Source: Clostridia bacterium
Lineage (GTDB): Bacteria > Bacillota > Clostridia > Oscillospirales > QAKW01
Assembly (NCBI GenBank): GCA_017436525.1
Contig: JAFSCX010000053.1
Span: forward strand, 1-37,757
Direction of reading: 5' to 3'
Length of the DNA stretch: 37,757 nucleotides
Shown here one piece after another: positions 14,511 through 23,110 of the stretch. Every line of letters starts with the position of its first letter. Positions within the stretch are counted from its first letter, which is position 1. The position numbers and the translations under genes are program-made. The notes beneath the pieces were generated by a model. The model was given only the letters and a program-made list of their open reading frames with translations. It ran no database searches and had not been told where the DNA came from.

Positions 14511-15747
14511 ATGATTCTTTCTTCTTTTTGAAATAACGCCTGATATAGAGCAGCAAGAAGACCCCCAAAAGCGGGAAGGCAGAGGCAGTGAGAATTCCCA
14601 CTTTCATTCCAATCTGCTCGGTGGTGAGAGCAAGCGTACCGGAGAGATTCATTGCCCAATTACTTGCGGAAACAGCATCTACGATGATGCCCATCATTTG
14701 AGGAGCCACCGATGCGCCGAAATCGCCTCCTGCCGCCATCAAAGCATAGGCGGCCACACCCACCCCTGCGATTTTTTCTTCCATCAAAATCAAGGTGCCC
14801 GGCCAAAGCATAGCAGTGAAAACACCATTTAATATACAAGCGATCATGGAGATTATTGCAACAGGGCAGAAAACTGCGATTAAATAGCAGCAAGCAGAGC
14901 CGATCATCCCCACAAGAAGCATTTTGGTAATATTCTTACCGTATTTTGCATACCAGGAGCGGGTAAGCCCCATCAAAACCGCAAAGACGGTAAGGCCTAA
15001 GAGATCACCCCAGAATTTAGAGATCTGCAGAGCCTTCTCGGTATAGCCCGAGATCCAGTTGGTCATGGTATTCTCGGCGGCGCTACCCAAGAAAATGCAG
15101 AGCACGCAAAGAATGAGGCCCACATTTTTCTTTCTGCCCTCACCGCCTGCAGTGCTATGGGCAAGATCCATCTCCGGCAGCGGAGAGGTGGAAAAAAGTA
15201 TAGTGGAAATAATGGGAAGGAGCGCCCAAAACAGGGTTAAGTACATCCAATTTTCCCGACCGAATATTTTCAGGAAGAAGGTACTGACCACTACAACCAA
15301 TACCACGCCATAGGCATAAAGAGAATGAAGGATACTCATATCACGCTCCGGATTATCCGAAGGAAGAGCTGCAACGGTGGGGCTGAGCAACACCTCACCC
15401 AAGCCTGCGGCCACAGAAAAGATCACAGTACCCAACAGCAAGCCGCCATAGGCATATTGCGGAAAGAATGAAGGAATTCCCGCATAAATCAGAAGCCCCA
15501 AAGAGGTAAGCAGGGGCATGGTCCTCAACGCTTTATGGACATTGAAATATTGAGCAAAGAAGCTGAAGATCAAATCAATCCCAAGCTGCGTACAAAAATT
15601 CACCAGCACCAAAGTACCAAGCAGCGTATAGGAGATGCCATATATATCATGGAAAGGCACAAACAGAATGGGGGGAAGGCTGAATACTGAAGCAGCCGCC
15701 ACATAAGTATAATAGCAAGCAAATTTAGTTTGTTTATAATTCTTCAT
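14509..15747 (-). CDS. MFS transporter
   Basis: A 412-residue carrier with about 12 membrane segments. The N-terminal half (YTYVAAASVFSLPPILFVPFHDIYGISYTLLGTLVLVNFCTQLGIDL) and the KYGKN loop are typical of MFS sugar or oligosaccharide carriers. GAGGATCC precedes the ATG. It is the last gene of an AraC-epimerase-MFS operon divergent from a GH2 glycosidase, so it most likely imports the glycoside or sugar that those enzymes process. The substrate is unknown. Confidence 0.85.
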   Translation of the reverse strand: MKNYKQTKFACYYTYVAAASVFSLPPILFVPFHDIYGISYTLLGTLVLVNFCTQLGIDLIFSFFAQYFNVHKALRTMPLLTSLGLLIYAGIPSFFPQYAYGGLLLGTVIFSVAAGLGEVLLSPTVAALPSDNPERDMSILHSLYAYGVVLVVVVSTFFLKIFGRENWMYLTLFWALLPIISTILFSTSPLPEMDLAHSTAGGEGRKKNVGLILCVLCIFLGSAAENTMTNWISGYTEKALQISKFWGDLLGLTVFAVLMGLTRSWYAKYGKNITKMLLVGMIGSACCYLIAVFCPVAIISMIACILNGVFTAMLWPGTLILMEEKIAGVGVAAYALMAAGGDFGASVAPQMMGIIVDAVSASNWAMNLSGTLALTTEQIGMKVGILTASAFPLLGVFLLLYIRRYFKKKKES

Positions 15748-15765
15748 TGTAAGGATCCTCTTTTT

Positions 15766-16608
15766 TTACATGGAATAGCGGTATGCGATTCTGCAAGCCC
15801 TCTTATAGGCCTCGGTAAAATATTCCTCCAAGGTCATCTTTTGATAAAGATCATTATCATGACGATTGGGCTTGGAACTGATATTTAGCTCAAAATTCAA
15901 ATATTCCAAAGGTTTGGATGCTTTCAAACGAGCGATATTCTCTTCCCAATCGGCGATTCCATCGTAGGGCAGAAGATGCAGATCATCATGCCAGAAGGTC
16001 TCGCCGCTGAAACGGCTGATTCCAAGATTATCATTCAGATGGGTTACCAAAAGCCGCTGCCCGAATTTTTTCAAAAGATCTTCCGAATGATTATAGCACA
16101 TCTCATGGCCGCTATCCCAGCAAAAGCCCACATTCTCATCTCCTTCAAAATGCTCCATCAATGCAGCAAGGAATTCGCCCCCTTCGGTATTTTCGAAGGC
16201 AATATGAATTCCCCATTCTTTTGCTTGATCGACCAACTTCCCATAATTCTCAAAGCCTATCTCATTGGGCTGATCCTCATAGTCAAAGCCGATCCATGTA
16301 TGAACCACCAAAGTGGAAATCTTTTCTTGATAGCAAACCTTCAAGGAAGCCAGCAAGCCATCCAGGGGATATTCATCCTCCCCAAGAGGCCTCTGCCACA
16401 TCCAATTCATTTTGCTAAAAGGCGCATGAAGGCTTATAATTTCAAGGCCGCTCTCTCTTGCAGCAGCGATCACCTTTTTGATATCAACATCCTTTTCCCA
16501 TTCAAGGGATACGCCTTCGAAACCGATATTTTTGAGCACTCCTACCAATTGCTCGGTTGGCATATTATAATGATTCCCCACAGAAATTCCGATCTTTTGC
16601 TTCCACAT
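15766..16608 (-). CDS. Sugar phosphate isomerase/epimerase (AP-endonuclease-2-like TIM barrel)
   Basis: A 280-residue TIM-barrel protein. Candidate metal ligands are visible in IAFENTEGGEF, GFCWDSGHEM, LVTHLNDN and the final YLNFELN, as in xylose-isomerase-like epimerases. The ATG at 16608 is preferred over TTG at 16614 because GGAG is then 10 nt away. Its first 44 nt overlap the 3' end of the AraC gene in another frame, so the two are co-translated. Together with the MFS carrier it points to sugar or sugar-acid isomerisation. Confidence 0.85.
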   Translation of the reverse strand: MWKQKIGISVGNHYNMPTEQLVGVLKNIGFEGVSLEWEKDVDIKKVIAAARESGLEIISLHAPFSKMNWMWQRPLGEDEYPLDGLLASLKVCYQEKISTLVVHTWIGFDYEDQPNEIGFENYGKLVDQAKEWGIHIAFENTEGGEFLAALMEHFEGDENVGFCWDSGHEMCYNHSEDLLKKFGQRLLVTHLNDNLGISRFSGETFWHDDLHLLPYDGIADWEENIARLKASKPLEYLNFELNISSKPNRHDNDLYQKMTLEEYFTEAYKRACRIAYRYSM

Positions 16609-17386
16609 CTGCAATTTGCTCCTTTCTGTATTGAGCCGGTGTGCAGCCGACTTTTTGCTTGAATTGGCGGATAAAATGAGTCGTATTTTGATACCCTAAG
16701 CGCCAAGCAATCTCTTCTACCTTTTCCCCTCCAAAGGAGAGCATATTCTTTGCAGAATTAATCCGCGCATTGATCAGATCCGCCATTGGTGAGATTCCGT
16801 ATACTTTTTTATAAATAGGATAGATACGCGAGGGGCTCAAGGCGATTCGCTTTGCCATTTCCTCCACTGTCCAATCCATCTCCAAAGAGGAGAACATCTC
16901 CCCCCGCAGATACCGCAATGCCTTTTCGGTCTCCGCCGAAATTTCGGCCGCAGGCGGGCAAGAGACCGCTCGGTCTAATTTGATGAAAAACTCTTGTGCC
17001 TTTAGTTCCAGCAGCTTTTCTTTGGAAGGAAGATCGCCGTAGAATTCGCTTTCCAGCTCACGAATCATTTGCGTTAGAAATGCATGGGGGCGAGGATAAT
17101 AAACGGTATCCAATTGCAAGCCCCCTTCTCCTACCAGAGAAGGCAAAGCACCCTTGAAATGCATCCAATCATGGATCAGAGGGCTCTCGCTCTTGAAGCA
17201 TTGGGGGGTACCGATATCAAATAAGATGATCGCATGGGGCTCTGTCTTGATCACCTGATCCCCCAGCCGAAGCTGCACACTATTAAAGAAATGCAAAAAG
17301 GTGTATTCTCCATAACCCTTTGGCCGATTCAGAAAAAAACCGGCCCGCTCCGGATAGGCATGGCGAAGCTGCGTAATTTCAAACAT
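16565..17386 (-). CDS. AraC family regulator of the glycoside module
   Basis: A 273-residue regulator with a cupin-like sensing domain (residues about 1-150) and a C-terminal double HTH: EEMAKRIALSPSRIYPIYKKVYGISPMADLINARINSAKNML and IAWRLGYQNTTHFIRQFKQKVGCTPAQYRK. The ATG at 17386 follows AAGGAGGTG by 6 nt; a GTG three codons upstream is the alternative. It leads the minus-strand operon and faces the GH2 gene, so it probably activates both in response to a sugar. Confidence 0.92.
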   Translation of the reverse strand: MFEITQLRHAYPERAGFFLNRPKGYGEYTFLHFFNSVQLRLGDQVIKTEPHAIILFDIGTPQCFKSESPLIHDWMHFKGALPSLVGEGGLQLDTVYYPRPHAFLTQMIRELESEFYGDLPSKEKLLELKAQEFFIKLDRAVSCPPAAEISAETEKALRYLRGEMFSSLEMDWTVEEMAKRIALSPSRIYPIYKKVYGISPMADLINARINSAKNMLSFGGEKVEEIAWRLGYQNTTHFIRQFKQKVGCTPAQYRKEQIADVEAKDRNFCGESL

Positions 17387-17404
17387 TTTGTTCACCTCCT
17401 TTTT

Positions 17405-17432
17405 ATAATACCATAAAAATAGAAAATGTCAA
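17405..17432 (-). promoter_or_regulatory. Promoter of the AraC-epimerase-MFS operon
   Basis: On the minus strand a -35 TTGACA (17427-17432), a 16-bp spacer and a -10 TATTAT (17405-17410). Confidence 0.75.
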
Positions 17433-17510
17433 TTTATTCAGTAGATTCTTTCCTTTCTTTTTTGATCATTTCAAAGTATTCTAAAATCATCAAGCAAGGA
17501 GGTTTTCTAA

Positions 17511-19241
17511 ATGATTTACAGAAAAGAACATCCCAAGCCGCAGTTTATGCGGAAAAACTGGCAAAATCTCAACGGCGAATGGCAATTTGAATATGATTTC
17601 GGCGTAAGCGGAATGAGCCGCGGCCTTTATAAAAATGAGGCGGATTATTCCATGAAGATCCATGTCCCCTTCTGCCCCGAGAGCAAGCTCTCCGGAATAG
17701 AAAATGTAGATTTTCTAAACGCAGTATGGTATCGCAGAGAGCTTTTTATTACCAAAGGCCAACTGGAAGGTCGGGTCATTCTGCATTTCGGCGCTGTAGA
17801 TTATGAAGCAACCCTCTTTATCAATGAGCAGCAGGTCGGCACCCACAAGGGCGGCTATATTTCCTTCTCTTTTGATATCACCGATTACTTGACAGAAGGG
17901 CTCAACACCCTCTGCCTTTATGCAAAGGACGATAACCGCGATCCTCTGATCCCCTGCGGCAAGCAAAGCAGAAGATATGAATCCCACGGTTGCGACTATA
18001 CCCGCACCACCGGTATCTGGCAGACGGTATGGGTGGAGTTTGTCCCCCAAAGCTACATCTTAAAAGCCAAATATACCCCCGATTTAGAGGCTTGCGCCTT
18101 GGATATTGAGGCGCAGGTCAAGGGAGAAGGCACCTTAAAAGCAGAAGCCTTTTACGATGGCAAGCCTATGGGCTCTGCCGAAATCAAGGCCGACGGTCTT
18201 GCGCGGCTTCATCTTCCCCTCTCCGAGCTGCACCTCTGGGAGCTTGGGAACGGGCGTCTTTATGATCTGATCCTCACCTTCGGAGAGGATCGGGTGGAGA
18301 GCTATTTCGGAATGCGCTCTGTTCGGATGGACGGCTATAAATTCCTTTTGAACGGCAAGAGCGTTTTCCAACGGCTGATTCTGGATCAGGGCTTCTATCC
18401 CGACGGCATCTATACCGCCCCTTCCGATGAAGCATTAAAGAAAGATATTGAGTTATCCATGGATATGGGCTTCAACGGCGCGCGGCTTCATGAAAAGATT
18501 TTTGAGGAACGATTCCTCTATCATTGCGATAAAAAGGGCTATATGGTTTGGGGCGAATATCCCAACTGGGGCTTGGATCACTCTCTCCCCGCAAGCCTCT
18601 GCGCCTTCCTGCCCGAGTGGTTGGAGGAGCTGGAGCGGGATTATAACCACCCCGCCATCATTGGCTGGTGCCCCTTCAATGAGACCTGGGATATTGAGGG
18701 CCATCCTCAATACGACGATGTCTTGAAAAATGCTTACCTTGTTACCAAAGCGATCGATCCCACCCGCCCCTGCATTGATACCAGCGGCAACTTCCATGTT
18801 TTGACCGATATCTATGATGTCCATGATTATGAGCAGGACCCCGAAATCTTCAGAGGCTATTATGATTCCCTGCCCATTGACGGCACCTTTGAGGATACGG
18901 TCTGCACCATGCCCCGCCGCGTGGCACGCTATAAAAATCGGCAGAAATATACCCCCGGCCTGCCGGTCTTCATGAGTGAATACGGCGGCATCGCCTGGAG
19001 CACAGACGAAGCCGGCTGGGGCTACGGCAACGCACCCAAGACCGAAGAGGAATTTCTTCTCCGCTTGGAAAAGCTGACCGATGCCCTTTTGGAAAATCCT
19101 TGCATGATGGGCCTCTGCTATACCCAGCTGACCAATGTGGAGCAGGAGCAAAACGGTCTTTATACCTACGACCGCAAGCCTAAATTTGATCCTTCTGTCA
19201 TCAGCATGATTTTTAAGAAAAAAGCAGCAATCGAAGATTAA
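17511..19241 (+). CDS. Glycoside hydrolase family 2 protein
   Basis: A 576-residue GH2 enzyme with sugar-binding jelly-roll (about 1-175), immunoglobulin-like (about 180-275) and TIM-barrel catalytic domains. The acid/base is E391 in WCPFNETWD and the nucleophile is E490 in FMSEYGGIA, both intact. It is shorter than LacZ and lacks its C-terminal domains, closer to beta-glucuronidase-size GH2s. It has no signal peptide, so hydrolysis is probably cytoplasmic after import by the divergent MFS carrier. Beta-galactosidase, beta-glucuronidase and other activities are all possible. AAGGAGG precedes the ATG. Confidence 0.92.
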   Translation: MIYRKEHPKPQFMRKNWQNLNGEWQFEYDFGVSGMSRGLYKNEADYSMKIHVPFCPESKLSGIENVDFLNAVWYRRELFITKGQLEGRVILHFGAVDYEATLFINEQQVGTHKGGYISFSFDITDYLTEGLNTLCLYAKDDNRDPLIPCGKQSRRYESHGCDYTRTTGIWQTVWVEFVPQSYILKAKYTPDLEACALDIEAQVKGEGTLKAEAFYDGKPMGSAEIKADGLARLHLPLSELHLWELGNGRLYDLILTFGEDRVESYFGMRSVRMDGYKFLLNGKSVFQRLILDQGFYPDGIYTAPSDEALKKDIELSMDMGFNGARLHEKIFEERFLYHCDKKGYMVWGEYPNWGLDHSLPASLCAFLPEWLEELERDYNHPAIIGWCPFNETWDIEGHPQYDDVLKNAYLVTKAIDPTRPCIDTSGNFHVLTDIYDVHDYEQDPEIFRGYYDSLPIDGTFEDTVCTMPRRVARYKNRQKYTPGLPVFMSEYGGIAWSTDEAGWGYGNAPKTEEEFLLRLEKLTDALLENPCMMGLCYTQLTNVEQEQNGLYTYDRKPKFDPSVISMIFKKKAAIED

Positions 19242-19247
19242 AAAAGC

Positions 19248-19283
19248 AAAAAAGAAAGATGCCGATCAGCATCTTTCTTTTTT
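19248..19283. terminator. Bidirectional terminator between GH2 and eutH
   Basis: A perfect 15-bp stem (19248-19262 with 19269-19283), a 6-nt loop and A/T runs on both sides. The eutH stop codon lies within the loop. Confidence 0.85.
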
Positions 19284-20348
19284 CTTTGTAATCAATAGAG
19301 CAAGGGCGATCGCAGTAATACCCGCCGCCAATTTTCCCACTACAACTCCCGCGATCATAGATGGCTCATAGCCTGCGGTAAAGGCCAGATGATCTCCGAA
19401 TACAAAGGCGCCCGAAACCGCAAAAGCCATATTGACAACTTTCCCTCTCTCGTCCATTCCTTTCACCATGTCAAAGGTGGCAATGGAATTGGCAAGGGTG
19501 GCGATAAGGCCGGAAACGCTGATCTCATTGATCTTCATTTTTCTACCAACCCAAGCGATGGGATATTTCAATATTTTTTGCAATACTGCAATCAGCGGGA
19601 AAGCCCCCGCCAAAACAATGGCGATCTGGCCGACAACTGCAAAAGCCTCCTGCATCGAACCAAGGCCGGGGATGATGCAAAAGCCGGTGATCAGTTCTAC
19701 GCCTCCGGCAGCAAGGCCAATTGTGGCTACTGCGGTGATCAGCCGCCCGAACCATACAAACCCTTTGATCAGCCCCCGCTCCCATTTCCAAAGACCTAAA
19801 GCAATCAGCAAAGAGACGACTACAATCGGCAAGGTATTCTTCAAAACCATCAGAAGCTCATAGCCGGCCGTCAGCCCTCCGAGCAGGATCCCGAAAGGAA
19901 TGGTTACAACCCCGCAAAGGATGCCCTTTGCGCCAAAGGTGCGATCCTCCCCTTTTAAGGTATTCATCGCAACGGGGATGGTAAAGGATATCGTTGCCCC
20001 CAGCATGGAGGCGGTGATCAGCCCCGAAAGATGAGCTGCCTCCGGATTCTTTGCAAGCTCCTCTGCCAAGGGCGCACCGCCCATATCGCAGGCAAGCAAG
20101 ATCCCGGCAAAGGCAGAAGGATCTGCGCCCAGCCACCCAAAAACAGGCGCTACTACCGGAGCGAGCACCTTGGCAATGATCGGAGCAAGGACAATGATTC
20201 CAATCATTGAAAGAGCAAGCTCCCCCATTGTTTTAATTCCGTTTTCAAAGGCCTCTCCCAATTTCAAGCGATTGCCGAAGATACGGTCCAATCCGCCCAA
20301 AATAGCGAATACCGCCATTATAATAATGATGATTTTATCAAAACTCAT
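19266..20348 (-). CDS. eutH: EutH-type ethanolamine permease
   Basis: A 360-residue membrane protein with about ten hydrophobic segments that matches EutH closely: ACDMGGAPLAEELA, ATISFTIPVAMN, the ITGFCIIPGLGSMQEAF region, ATLANSIATFDMVKGMDERGKVVNMAFAVSGAFVFGDHLAF. EutH moves ethanolamine across the cytoplasmic membrane. No other eut gene (EutA/B/C, microcompartment shells, EutV/W) lies in the window, so it is an orphan; it may scavenge ethanolamine for lipids or nitrogen, or serve a eut locus elsewhere. AAGGGGAA precedes the ATG. Confidence 0.9.
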   Translation of the reverse strand: MSFDKIIIIIMAVFAILGGLDRIFGNRLKLGEAFENGIKTMGELALSMIGIIVLAPIIAKVLAPVVAPVFGWLGADPSAFAGILLACDMGGAPLAEELAKNPEAAHLSGLITASMLGATISFTIPVAMNTLKGEDRTFGAKGILCGVVTIPFGILLGGLTAGYELLMVLKNTLPIVVVSLLIALGLWKWERGLIKGFVWFGRLITAVATIGLAAGGVELITGFCIIPGLGSMQEAFAVVGQIAIVLAGAFPLIAVLQKILKYPIAWVGRKMKINEISVSGLIATLANSIATFDMVKGMDERGKVVNMAFAVSGAFVFGDHLAFTAGYEPSMIAGVVVGKLAAGITAIALALLITKKKERC

Positions 20349-20430
20349 GTCGATTCCCCTTGCATTTTCTCTTTCAAAAGTTTATCATAAATCATAGAAA
20401 ATGTAAACATTTATCTCAAGGAGATCGTTC

Positions 20431-21144
20431 ATGAACCGATATTTTAATGATATTTCATTTACACCCGAGCAATTTGATACTCTTGGAAACCTGCTTCCTT
20501 CTTCCCTTTTGGAAGCTTTTCAAAAGATGGCGGGAGACCATGCAAATCTGCTTGGCGTGGGCTATGATTCTTTGGCGAAGCGGGGGCTTTTATGGATCAT
20601 TCTTCAGACCCGCTATGAGATTCTGCGGATGCCGAAGCCTCAAGAGATCATCCGTATTCATACATGGCCGCTGCCTGCTACCCGCCTTGGCTTTGAGCGT
20701 AACTATCTGATTTACGATAAAAAGGGAGAGGTGCTGATCAAAGGAAACTCTCTCTGGAGCATTATGGATGCTTCTACCAGAAAATTGGCGCAGGTGGGGA
20801 ATCTATATCCCGAAATGGAGTATTGCCTTGAGAAAACCTTTGAAGAACGCGCCCGGCGCCTTCAAGATTTTGAAAAGCAAGCCCCCGCTTCCACCGTTAT
20901 CCCCCATGCAAGCTATATCGATAGCAATGGCCATGTAAACAATACCTACTATCCGATTATGGCCTTATCGACTGTCGGCGGCTTGCAGGGACCCTTAAAG
21001 GGATTTCAAATTGATTATCTCCATGAAGTGCTCTGCGGGCAGCCTCTTAAGATTTTCGCCATCCAAGAAGGGAACGCCTTAATCGCCAAGGGGGAAAGTG
21101 CGGAAGGGGCAAGGATGTTTGCCTGCTCCTTTATTTATAAATGA
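20431..21144 (+). CDS. Acyl-ACP thioesterase
   Basis: A 237-residue double hot-dog protein. The first half has QKMAGDHANLLGVGYDSLAKRGLLWIILQTRYEI, and the second half carries the active-site loop DSNGHVNNTYY (D164, N166, H168, N170, N171), as in FatA/FatB-type thioesterases. The expected reaction is hydrolysis of acyl-ACP to free fatty acid. It is transcribed divergently from eutH. AAGGAG precedes the ATG. A 300-bp structured element follows it. Confidence 0.9.
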   Translation: MNRYFNDISFTPEQFDTLGNLLPSSLLEAFQKMAGDHANLLGVGYDSLAKRGLLWIILQTRYEILRMPKPQEIIRIHTWPLPATRLGFERNYLIYDKKGEVLIKGNSLWSIMDASTRKLAQVGNLYPEMEYCLEKTFEERARRLQDFEKQAPASTVIPHASYIDSNGHVNNTYYPIMALSTVGGLQGPLKGFQIDYLHEVLCGQPLKIFAIQEGNALIAKGESAEGARMFACSFIYK

Positions 21145-21150
21145 ATTTGG

Positions 21151-21458
21151 AAAATGCTGTGGCAAGGGGCACCCTTCGCAAGGAAGGATCGCCTTGATAA
21201 AGCGGGATTTTGGCGCAAAACGGTGTTGAAAATGCTCGCCACCCTTCAGGGTGCCTGCGCTTTTCGCCTTGTCTTGCATCCAAACTACCGCTTTTCAAGG
21301 TGCCTTATGCAGTTTTGAGATACAGATTTTTTGTTCAAGCGGATTGATAAAAATCCCGCCATGCTGACGCATGGCGGGATTTTTTCGATTTGTTTGAACG
21401 AAAAAGATGCTCTCAAAACCTATTCTTCCTTACGGAGGGTGCCCCAACGCAGCATTTT
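21151..21458. repeat. Structured element A, about 310 bp with nested inverted repeats
   Basis: No gene is visible in the 383-nt spacer. Its ends form imperfect terminal inverted repeats: AAAATGCTGTGGCAAGGGGC and following bases (21151-21187) pair with 21425-21458. Inside, CCTTGATAAAGCGG (21192-21205) pairs with 21288-21300, and 21312-21345 pairs with 21388-21420. A terminator stem lies in the innermost loop. The whole can fold as nested hairpins, like a MITE-type or structured RNA element. Confidence 0.6.
21349..21384 (+). terminator. Strong terminator hairpin inside element A
   Basis: A perfect 16-bp stem (AAAAATCCCGCCATGC, 21349-21364, with 21369-21384), a TGAC loop and a T-run. It can end transcription from the thioesterase gene and possibly from the other side too. 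Confidence 0.85.
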
Positions 21459-21527
21459 TTATTTTCTTCTTTTGCATATTCATCCATAAGATGTGAAAAA
21501 TAATGGCAAAAGGAGCGTGATTTTGAA

Positions 21528-22541
21528 ATGGCAAAGCGTCTTGGAAAATATGCTTTTTCCTTTGAGCAACCCATCTACATTGCAGGCTGGGGTAATATTG
21601 TGGGCCAAAAGGAGGCCGATGGCCCTTTAGGCTCCCTCTTTGATCGAGCAGAGCCGGATCTATACTGCGGCAAAGAAACCATGGAGCAAGCAGAAGTATT
21701 TCTTCAGCAGACCGCCCTTGAAAATGCTCTTGCAAGAGCAGGCTTGAAAAGGCAGGAACTGGAACTGATTGCCGCAGGAGATCTTCTGAATCAATGTATC
21801 AGCGGAGCTTATGGCTTCCGCAATACCGGAATCCCTTATTGGGGCCTCTATGGCGCTTGCTCCACCATGGCCCTCTCTACCTTAACCTGCGGCCTATCCA
21901 TCGAGAGCGGGCTTTGCCGCCTTGCCGCCGCCCTTACTTCCTCCCATTTCGGCACCGCCGAGCGGCAATATCGCTATCCTTTGGAATATGGCGGCCAGCG
22001 CCCTCCCTCCGCTCAACACACCGTTACCGGCTCAGGGGCTTTAATCCTCTCTAAAGAAAAAAGCCCCGTTCGCTTATGGGGCGGTGCTTTCGGGTCCATT
22101 GTAGATCAAGGCGTAACCGATAATAATAACATGGGCGGGGCCATGGCTCCTGCCGCCCTTAAAACCCTTCAATTCTATCTGAAGGAAACCCATTCTTCCC
22201 CCGCCGATTACGATGCCATCTTCACCGGCGATTTAGGATCTGTGGGAAAGGCGGTCTTGATGGACCTTGCCGCTAAAAGCGGCATTGATTTGGAAAAGAA
22301 TTATCAGGATTGCGGATTGATGATCTATGATACAACCAAGCAGGATATGCACGCAGGCGGAAGCGGCTGCGGCTGCAGCGCATCGGTGCTTACCGCCTAT
22401 GTTTTACCCAAAATGAAAGAAGGTACCCTCAAAAACGTACTGTTTCTTTCAACCGGCGCATTGATGAGCCCGATCTCGGTGATGCAAGGAGAATCCATCC
22501 CCTCCATCGCCCATCTGATTCATTTGAAAGGAGATCAATAA
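21528..22541 (+). CDS. spoVAD: Stage V sporulation protein AD
   Basis: A 337-residue thiolase-fold protein of the SpoVAD family: YIAGWGNIVGQKEADGPLG, ISGAYGFRNTGIPYWGLYGACSTMA, LSIESGLCRLAAALTSSHFG, GAFGSIVDQGVTDNNNMGGAMAPAA, and HAGGSGCGCSASVL. In Bacillus SpoVAD binds dipicolinic acid on the outer face of the inner spore membrane. The ATG at 21528 has AAGGAG about 12 nt upstream. The stop codon overlaps the spoVAE start (TAATG), so the two are translationally coupled. It lies 11 kb from spoVAC. Confidence 0.95.
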   Translation: MAKRLGKYAFSFEQPIYIAGWGNIVGQKEADGPLGSLFDRAEPDLYCGKETMEQAEVFLQQTALENALARAGLKRQELELIAAGDLLNQCISGAYGFRNTGIPYWGLYGACSTMALSTLTCGLSIESGLCRLAAALTSSHFGTAERQYRYPLEYGGQRPPSAQHTVTGSGALILSKEKSPVRLWGGAFGSIVDQGVTDNNNMGGAMAPAALKTLQFYLKETHSSPADYDAIFTGDLGSVGKAVLMDLAAKSGIDLEKNYQDCGLMIYDTTKQDMHAGGSGCGCSASVLTAYVLPKMKEGTLKNVLFLSTGALMSPISVMQGESIPSIAHLIHLKGDQ

Positions 22542-22906
22542 TGGACTTCCTCCTCCCTTATCTGAAAGCATTTCTCGTAGGCGGCGCCCTCTGCGCCATC
22601 GCCCAGATCTTAATCGACAAAACCAATTGGACCCCCGCCAGAATCACCGTCCTATATGTCTGCGCTGGTGTTGGCCTCACCGCCATCGGGCTCTACGATA
22701 AGCTTGTTACCTTCGGTCAGGCAGGCGCAACCGTTCCCCTCACCGGCTTCGGCTACTCCCTTGCAAAAGGGGTAGAGCAAGCTGTCGATGCCCATGGATT
22801 TTTGGGCATCTTTCTTGGCGGCCTCAGCGCCACAGCCGGTGGCATCGCTGCCGCTATCGCCTTTGGCCTCCTCTTCAGCCTTTTCACCAAGCCCCGCGAC
22901 AAATAA
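22541..22906 (+). CDS. spoVAE: Stage V sporulation protein AE (SpoVAEb)
   Basis: A 121-residue membrane protein with about four hydrophobic segments and the SpoVAE signature (AFLVGGALCAIAQILID, GLYDKLVTFGQAGATVPLTGFGYSLAKG). It is the third component of the SpoVACDE dipicolinate channel set. Its start overlaps the spoVAD stop by one base, and AAAGGAG lies upstream. It resembles SpoVAC in layout, as expected for paralogous channel subunits. Confidence 0.95.
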   Translation: MDFLLPYLKAFLVGGALCAIAQILIDKTNWTPARITVLYVCAGVGLTAIGLYDKLVTFGQAGATVPLTGFGYSLAKGVEQAVDAHGFLGIFLGGLSATAGGIAAAIAFGLLFSLFTKPRDK

Positions 22907-22919
22907 CCCCGCCATTTTA

Positions 22920-23099
22920 AGTATAATTATAAATATTTATACTCAAATTCCCGCCCTGTTCAAAATACTGTCGAAAGTATAATTATAAATTTTTATACTC
23001 TAAAATATGGATTGTTTAATATATTGTTTTGATGGTCAATGTAGTGTAATTTTATACTATTTCAAAAATTGATTAAGTATAAAAATTTATAATTATACT
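22920..23099. repeat. Cluster of AT-rich dyad repeats after spoVAE
   Basis: Three 24-bp units lie in the 267-bp spacer: R1 22920-22943, R2 22976-22999 and R4 23076-23099, where R4 is the exact reverse complement of R2. A shorter 16-bp relative (AGTGTAATTTTATACT) lies at 23043-23058. All units begin AGT(A/G)TAA and end TTATACT or ATTATACT. A fourth long copy lies at 14420-14443. Confidence 0.7.
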
Positions 23100-23110
23100 C
23101 TTAATAGGTG

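Noticed and set aside
18453..19151. A 232-codon minus-strand frame inside the GH2 gene
   Set aside because: It is a shadow of the GH2 catalytic domain, whose active-site motifs are intact on the other strand.
22920..23099. CRISPR array
   Set aside because: The repeats are only 24 bp, differ in orientation, are spaced irregularly and have no cas genes nearby.
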